This document shows, one piece after another, positions 59,646 to 64,000 of a stretch of DNA of 64,000 nt; within the stretch, counting starts at the first letter, position 1, and each line of letters begins with the position of its first letter. The stretch is from Pseudomonadota bacterium (GTDB lineage: Bacteria; Myxococcota_A; Polyangia; Polyangiales; Polyangiaceae): the NCBI GenBank assembly GCA_023402175.1, contig JAEXCN010000353.1, forward strand, positions 14,244 to 78,243, read 5' to 3'. The translations under genes were made by a program, and so were the position numbers. The notes beneath the pieces were generated by a model. It was not told the origin of the DNA. It searched no databases and worked only from the letters and a program-made list of their open reading frames with translations.

Positions 59646-62051
59646 ATGAGCTCAATTCTCACGCTCCGCCGGACGCTTTCGTGCTTCCTCTTCGGCGCCG
59701 TCGCCATCGCTCTGCTGCAGGCCGGCTGCGGCGACACGAGCGGCTCGCAGTTCTCGCCGGGAGGCGATGGCACGAGCGGCTCCTCGTCAGGGGAGATCCC
59801 GCCCGGGTTCGATCCGGGCAGCGACGAGGGCGGGGCGAGCAGCTCGGGCAACGTCGACGCCGCGGGCATCCTCGACGTCACCCCCACCACGGCGACGATC
59901 AACGTCACGATCGCGAACGGCATCATCAGCGCGCCGACGCAGACGTTCACCGCGACGTACGGCGGTCAGCCGGTCACGGGCGTGACGTGGCTCTTCGATC
60001 GCGGAGAGCTCGGTGACATCTCGAACGCAGGTGTCTTCACCGCGAACGGCAAGAACGTCGGCGAAGGCACCGTCACTGCACGTTACGGCGCACGCGAAGG
60101 CACGGCGAAGGTCAAAATCGTCATCAACGCGACCCAGAACGGCGCTCCCATCGGCGTCGACGCGGGCGGCGGCGGATTCGGCGGCATTGGCGGCGTCGGC
60201 GGCGAGCCGCTCGGCCCCGACGTCGAGCCCGACGTCGTCACGAAGCTGAAGACGCAGTCGAACCTCCCCGCGAACGCGCAGGAGCTCGGCTTCCTCTACC
60301 CGTACGACCTCACCGTGTGGCCGCGCGGGCTCTTGCCGCCGCTCTTGATGTGGCAGACGACGCACGACGCGTCCGCCGTGTACGTGAAGCTCTCGCAGGG
60401 CAACTACACGTTCGAGGGCACGTACAAGCTCAGTCAGCTGCCGGCGGGCGATGCGCGCAAGCGCGTGCGCATCGACGAGCAGGCCTGGTCCACGGCGACG
60501 AGCGGCAACTCGGGCGACGACCTGAAGCTCGAGGTGAAAATCTACTCGCCGTCGGACGACAAGGTGTACGGCCCGATCACGCGCACGTGGAAGGTCGCTC
60601 CGGGCGTGCTCAAGGGCACCGTCTATTACAACTCGTACGACTCGTTCGTTACCGCAGCCGGGGGCAAGGAGACCGGCGGCGTCATCAAGATCAAGCCTCG
60701 CTCGCCCGACCCGGAGCTCGCTGTCCCGAGCATGAGCGGGAAGTGTCACGCTTGCCACGTGGTCTCGGCCGACGGCTCGAGGCTGTTCGTCCAGGACGGC
60801 AAGGCCAACTTCAACGGCGGCGCCGACGACTATCGGAACGGCGCTTCGTACGACCTCACGCAGCCGTCCGTTCCCCGCACGGCGTATCCCGGCGCGACGA
60901 CGGCCGCGCTGAACCGACGCTTCGTCTGGTCGGCGCCGTACCCCGACGGGTCCTTCGCGCTCGCGAGCTACGGCTATGCGCGCGAGGCCTATACCGCGAC
61001 GGAATCGAGGCTGTTCTCGAGCGCCACCGGCGCCGCTGAGATCGCGGCCACGAACATCGGTCAGGTCACGAGCGCCGTCACCCCTGCGTTCGCTCCCGAC
61101 GGGCGGAAGGTGGCGTTCAACTTCTGGGCGGGCCCGGGCGGCAACGGCGCGCAGAAAGGCGACGGTCACTCGCTTGCCGTGTTCGACTTCACCTGCGGCG
61201 CGCCGGCGGGATCGACGAAGTGCGCGGTCGGCGTGAAGCCGGAGCTCAAGGGCCTTCGCGAGATCTACAAGGGCGACACCACCCGCTGGCCCGGCTGGCC
61301 GAGCTTCGTGCCGGACGGCAACGCCGTCGTCTTCCACAACACCGTCGAAGCGCCTGACCACGGCAGCGGCAATGACTGCCGCGCAGCGATCGCCAACCCG
61401 CCCCCGAACACCAACAACTGCCAGCTGACGACGTGGCGAACGAGCGGCACGGGCGCGCGGGCCGAGATCTGGCTGGCCAAGGACGGCGCGACGAAGGACG
61501 CGCGACGCCTCGATGCGCTGAACGGCTTCGGAGCCGGCGGCGTCTCGTATCTGCCTTCCTCCGGGAATCATCCGAACGACGCGACGCTGAATTACATGCC
61601 GACCGTCAACCCCGTCGCGTCGGGCGGTTATTACTGGGTCGTCTTCACGTCGCGCCGGCTCTACGGCAACCTCCTCACCGACGATCCGTACAGCGGCCGT
61701 ACGAAGAAGCTGTGGGTCGCAGCGATCGACATCAACAACCCGAACGCGGCCGACATCAGCCATCCTGCGTTCTACCTTCCCGGTCAGGAGCTCGAGGCCG
61801 GGAACTCGCGCGGCTTCTGGGTCGTCGATCCCTGCAAGCCGAACGGCCAATCCTGCGAGACCGGCGACGAGTGCTGCAACGGCTTCTGCCGCAAGGACGG
61901 TCAGTCCGGTGCGCTCGTCTGCCAGGACCAGCCTCCGGGCGGACAGTGCGCGCAAGAGTTCGAGAAGTGCACCGTGAGCGCGGATTGCTGCGACCCGAAG
62001 TTCGAGTGCATCGCGGGCAAGTGCACGCGGCCCGATCCCGTGATCAAGTGA
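59646..62051 (+). CDS. Large lipoprotein with CxxCH haem motif, propeller region and Cys-rich tail
   Basis: An 801-residue lipoprotein (lipobox L-L-Q-A-G-C-G-D). In order: a Ser/Gly linker, a bacterial Ig-like domain (about 75-160: V-T-W-L-F-D-R-G-E-L-G-D-I-S-N-A-G-V-F-T), a Gly-rich bridge, a beta-rich domain, a single C-H-A-C-H motif near 367-371 (possible covalent haem c), PD40-like strands (F-A-P-D-G-R-K-V-A-F-N-F) and a C-terminal Cys-rich part (C-E-T-G-D-E-C-C-N-G-F-C; C-T-V-S-A-D-C-C). The ATG at 59646 is preferred to the TTG one codon upstream. If haem is attached it would be an envelope cytochrome; if not, the motif may be a disulfide or metal site. Function is unknown. Confidence 0.78.
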   Translation: MSSILTLRRTLSCFLFGAVAIALLQAGCGDTSGSQFSPGGDGTSGSSSGEIPPGFDPGSDEGGASSSGNVDAAGILDVTPTTATINVTIANGIISAPTQTFTATYGGQPVTGVTWLFDRGELGDISNAGVFTANGKNVGEGTVTARYGAREGTAKVKIVINATQNGAPIGVDAGGGGFGGIGGVGGEPLGPDVEPDVVTKLKTQSNLPANAQELGFLYPYDLTVWPRGLLPPLLMWQTTHDASAVYVKLSQGNYTFEGTYKLSQLPAGDARKRVRIDEQAWSTATSGNSGDDLKLEVKIYSPSDDKVYGPITRTWKVAPGVLKGTVYYNSYDSFVTAAGGKETGGVIKIKPRSPDPELAVPSMSGKCHACHVVSADGSRLFVQDGKANFNGGADDYRNGASYDLTQPSVPRTAYPGATTAALNRRFVWSAPYPDGSFALASYGYAREAYTATESRLFSSATGAAEIAATNIGQVTSAVTPAFAPDGRKVAFNFWAGPGGNGAQKGDGHSLAVFDFTCGAPAGSTKCAVGVKPELKGLREIYKGDTTRWPGWPSFVPDGNAVVFHNTVEAPDHGSGNDCRAAIANPPPNTNNCQLTTWRTSGTGARAEIWLAKDGATKDARRLDALNGFGAGGVSYLPSSGNHPNDATLNYMPTVNPVASGGYYWVVFTSRRLYGNLLTDDPYSGRTKKLWVAAIDINNPNAADISHPAFYLPGQELEAGNSRGFWVVDPCKPNGQSCETGDECCNGFCRKDGQSGALVCQDQPPGGQCAQEFEKCTVSADCCDPKFECIAGKCTRPDPVIK

Positions 62052-62064
62052 GCGGCCTCGGACT

Positions 62065-62149
62065 CCTCACTCGGTAGAGCGATGGTCTCGACGTCGAAGT
62101 GAACCTGCCTGCTCGGGTTGGTTCGACGTCGAGACGCGCGCGAGTGAGG
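62065..62149. terminator. Nested inverted repeat between convergent genes, candidate bidirectional terminator
   Basis: Outer arms CCTCACTCG (62065-62073) and CGAGTGAGG (62141-62149) and inner 14-base arms GTCTCGACGTCGAA (62085-62098) and TTCGACGTCGAGAC (62122-62135) are perfect complements. They lie wholly between the stops at 62051 and 62152. No U-tract follows. Confidence 0.6.
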
Positions 62150-62151
62150 CG

Positions 62152-62967
62152 CTAGCCGATGAGCCCGCGCATGAAGACGGTCTCGAGCCGCTTCTGCGCG
62201 CCGGAGTCGACGAGGGCTTCGGCGAGCTCACGCTGGTTTTCGATCATCATGTTGACGTGAGCGTCGTCAGGACGCGCGAAGGGCCGAAGCGCGCGGAGCA
62301 GCGACAGCGCATGGACGGCGTCCGGTGCGCGGAACGGATACGTGCCCGGGAATGCCGGATCGAAGACGGTGAACGCGGCCGTCGTCGCGTCGCGGCCCGT
62401 CTCGATCATGCGGAGCACGCGTCCGGGGCGCGCGCGGTGATCGGCGAGCAGCCCGGACGCCATCCCCCACGTGGCCTCCAGCTTTGCGTCGTCTTCCGGT
62501 TCGATCTCGCGCGCGAGATTCGACAGCGGCGCGTCCGTGTCGCTCAGCGCATCGACGATCGCCCAGGGCATCTTCAGACCGACGTTCGTATGCGTGCGAG
62601 CGAGCCCGAAGCTCTCGTACAGGCGAATCGCCGCGACGTTCGTGTCGAGCACGTTGAGCGTCATCGCCGTGCAGCCCGCTGCGCGACTCCGGCGCACGGC
62701 CTCGTCGAGCAGCGCGCGCCCCACACCCACGCGGCGGGCGTCCGGTGCCGAGACGAGGTGCACGAGATGCACGACGTCCTTCATCGGCTTGAAGAACGTG
62801 TAACCGAGCGCACGGCCGTCGCGCTCGGCGATGAGCATCGTGCGGATCATCTCGCCGGCGAAGCGCTCGGGCGTGGGGACGGGATCGTCCACGCCGAGCT
62901 CGGGGACGAGCCGCGCGAACGTTGTGTGGTCCTCTGGCCTCGCATCCCGGATCGTGATCGGTTGCAT
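62152..62967 (-). CDS. GNAT-family N-acetyltransferase
   Basis: 271 residues. The N-terminal half is a GNAT fold (I-R-D-A-R-P-E-D near the start; acetyl-CoA loop R-R-V-G-V-G-R-A-L-L near 78-87; N-V-L-D-T-N-V-A-A-I-R-L-Y-E-S-F-G-L near 103-120). The C-terminal half (after about 150) has the look of a second, weaker GNAT-like lobe without a clear acetyl-CoA loop. The substrate is unknown. The ATG at 62965-62967 begins directly before the GNAT domain; the frame is open upstream to 63153 but that segment is Arg-rich and not GNAT-like. The 203-base spacer to the divergent lipoprotein at 63171 holds the promoters. Confidence 0.85.
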   Translation of the reverse strand: MQPITIRDARPEDHTTFARLVPELGVDDPVPTPERFAGEMIRTMLIAERDGRALGYTFFKPMKDVVHLVHLVSAPDARRVGVGRALLDEAVRRSRAAGCTAMTLNVLDTNVAAIRLYESFGLARTHTNVGLKMPWAIVDALSDTDAPLSNLAREIEPEDDAKLEATWGMASGLLADHRARPGRVLRMIETGRDATTAAFTVFDPAFPGTYPFRAPDAVHALSLLRALRPFARPDDAHVNMMIENQRELAEALVDSGAQKRLETVFMRGLIG

Positions 62968-63170
62968 CGACCGCCACTCTCGCCCGGTCGCGTTCGAGCG
63001 ACAAGCGGGCCGCCCTCGGACAAAGAAGACTCCGAGGAGACGTTTCCGGTGAGCATGCATTAGACCCCCGATCCCCGGGAAATCCGCGAGATCTGCCCAT
63101 AAAACTCGGCCGAACCCGGCCGGATCCGCGCTTGTCGGGCGCGTTTTGACCATGGTATTCCATCGGGCCC

Positions 63171-63890
63171 ATGAAGCCCTGGCGCCTTGGCCTCGCCCTC
63201 ACTGTTCTCGTCGTCGGATGCTCGAGCGGCGCGGACGAGCCCTACAAGCCGGCCCCCGAGTGGTCCGGTCGCAAGCCGAACCTGCCGCCGCCGCCGTCGC
63301 TCAGCACGGCGCCGATCAAGGTTGGCGACGCGTACACGATCTACGGTGCGTCCCACCACCTCCGCAGCCGCATCCACGAGAAGGATGTGACGAAGGGGCC
63401 GATCACGATCGAGGGCTACATCGTCGAGGAGAACATCTCCGACGCGCCCGGCTGCGCGCTCCACAAGACGGGTAAGGCGGACCCGGAGAACTGCCCCGGC
63501 GCAGGACAGCCGCCGATCGAGATCCCCTCGTTCTGGATCGCCGACGAGAAGGGCGCGGGCAAGGACAAGCCCCGCATCCGCGTGCTCGGTTGGGCGAAGA
63601 ACTACGCGACCGTCTACGAGGCGTTCGAGAAGTACAAGAACCTGAAGGAGATCAAGGATCCCGCCAAGGATCTCGTCAAGGACGAGATCTGGAGCGTCGA
63701 CGTCCCGTATCCGCTTCCCGCCGTCGGCGCGAAGGTGAAGGTCACGGGCAAATACGGCTTCGTGTTCTCGAAGTCGTCGACCGGCCTCGTCTCCGACCCG
63801 GTGAACGGCGTCCTCACGTACGAGAAGATGGACGTCGTCGAGCCGTCGCCCGAGAAGGTCACGTTCAAGAACAAGCCGGGCAGCAAGTAG
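63171..63890 (+). CDS. Lipoprotein of unknown function
   Basis: A 239-residue lipoprotein (lipobox V-V-G-C-S-S) with an acidic/Pro linker, a beta-rich central part (Y-T-I-Y-G-A-S-H-H-L, I-T-I-E-G-Y-I-V-E-E-N) containing a Cys pair (G-C-A-L-H-K, E-N-C-P-G-A) and a Lys-rich C-terminal region (E-K-Y-K-N-L-K-E-I-K-D-P-A-K-D). The P-G-C-A-L-H and N-C-P motifs look conserved, as if part of a family, but I do not recognise one; a possible OB-like fold (V-K-V-T-G-K-Y) is only a guess. It is followed by a hairpin at 63932. Confidence 0.72.
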   Translation: MKPWRLGLALTVLVVGCSSGADEPYKPAPEWSGRKPNLPPPPSLSTAPIKVGDAYTIYGASHHLRSRIHEKDVTKGPITIEGYIVEENISDAPGCALHKTGKADPENCPGAGQPPIEIPSFWIADEKGAGKDKPRIRVLGWAKNYATVYEAFEKYKNLKEIKDPAKDLVKDEIWSVDVPYPLPAVGAKVKVTGKYGFVFSKSSTGLVSDPVNGVLTYEKMDVVEPSPEKVTFKNKPGSK

Positions 63891-63931
63891 AGCCCGCGTC
63901 TCGCGCGACGAGACGAGCGCGACAAACGAGT

Positions 63932-63962
63932 GAAGGCGCCGCGGTCTACCGTCGGCGCCTTC
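63932..63962 (+). terminator. Candidate terminator hairpin after the last gene
   Basis: GAAGGCGCCG (63932-63941) pairs with CGGCGCCTTC (63953-63962) across an 11-base loop, 42 bases past the stop at 63890. AGTCGTTTGTC follows, with only a short T-run. Nothing else is seen to the window end. Confidence 0.65.
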
Positions 63963-64000
63963 AGTCGTTTGTCTGCACGCGACGAGGCGCGGGCGATGGC

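Overview
The window is high-GC, gene-dense bacterial DNA. It carries many exported lipoproteins, eukaryote-like Ser/Thr kinases with PEGA tails, hybrid sensor kinases, a sigma-54 activator, and RCC1-type and Cys-rich repeat proteins. This mix points to a large-genome myxobacterium (Myxococcota, probably Polyangiales); the assignment is inferred from gene content only. I found no rRNA, tRNA, CRISPR array, insertion sequence or phage gene.

Layout. 1-2.6 kb: end of a sigma-54-dependent regulator, two single-domain response regulators transcribed divergently, and a membrane histidine kinase coupled to one of them. 2.66-32.5 kb: the main feature, three complete copies of the same eight-gene cassette, side by side in alternating orientation. 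Cassette A runs on the minus strand (12172 to 2662), B on the plus strand (12364 to 23120) and C on the minus strand (32486 to 23177). A and B are head to head; B and C are tail to tail. In each copy the transcribed order is: (1) exported protein with a two-Cys N-terminal domain, Pro-rich linker and probable beta-barrel; (2) ECF-type sigma factor; (3) single-pass membrane protein with a periplasmic TPR-like domain, a candidate anti-sigma factor; (4) Cys-rich lipoprotein with six NCGACG-type repeats; (5) and (6) two lipoproteins with about seven W-G-S-G-x-x-D-x-W blades; (7) RCC1-type lipoprotein with seven blades; (8) lipoprotein of the IgGFc-binding N-terminal family. Most junctions are ATGA, GTGA or TGATG overlaps. 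B ends with an extra ninth gene, a lipoprotein with six D-V-D-C-G-G repeats.

32.6-42.3 kb: a lipoprotein M28 peptidase with propeller, PA-like and PDZ parts, then three Ser/Thr kinases. Two of them share almost the same PEGA tail and flank a small TPR-protein/lipoprotein pair. 42.8-46.0 kb: two convergent substrate-binding-type lipoproteins with no transporter genes beside them. 46.4-52.9 kb: hemL, then a RedB-like thioredoxin-fold protein, a hybrid histidine kinase, a response-regulator diguanylate cyclase and a Gfo/Idh/MocA oxidoreductase. 53-59.4 kb (minus strand): a propeller lipoprotein, pyruvate phosphate dikinase and the glycyl-tRNA synthetase beta subunit. 59.6-64 kb: a large lipoprotein with a CxxCH haem motif, a GNAT acetyltransferase and a small lipoprotein.

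Working model (inference): each cassette is a self-contained surface module. The sigma factor and membrane TPR protein sense or control deposition of five lipoproteins, three of them predicted seven-bladed propellers, with the gene-1 protein as a possible outer-membrane partner. The function is unknown. I do not recognise this cassette as a described system.
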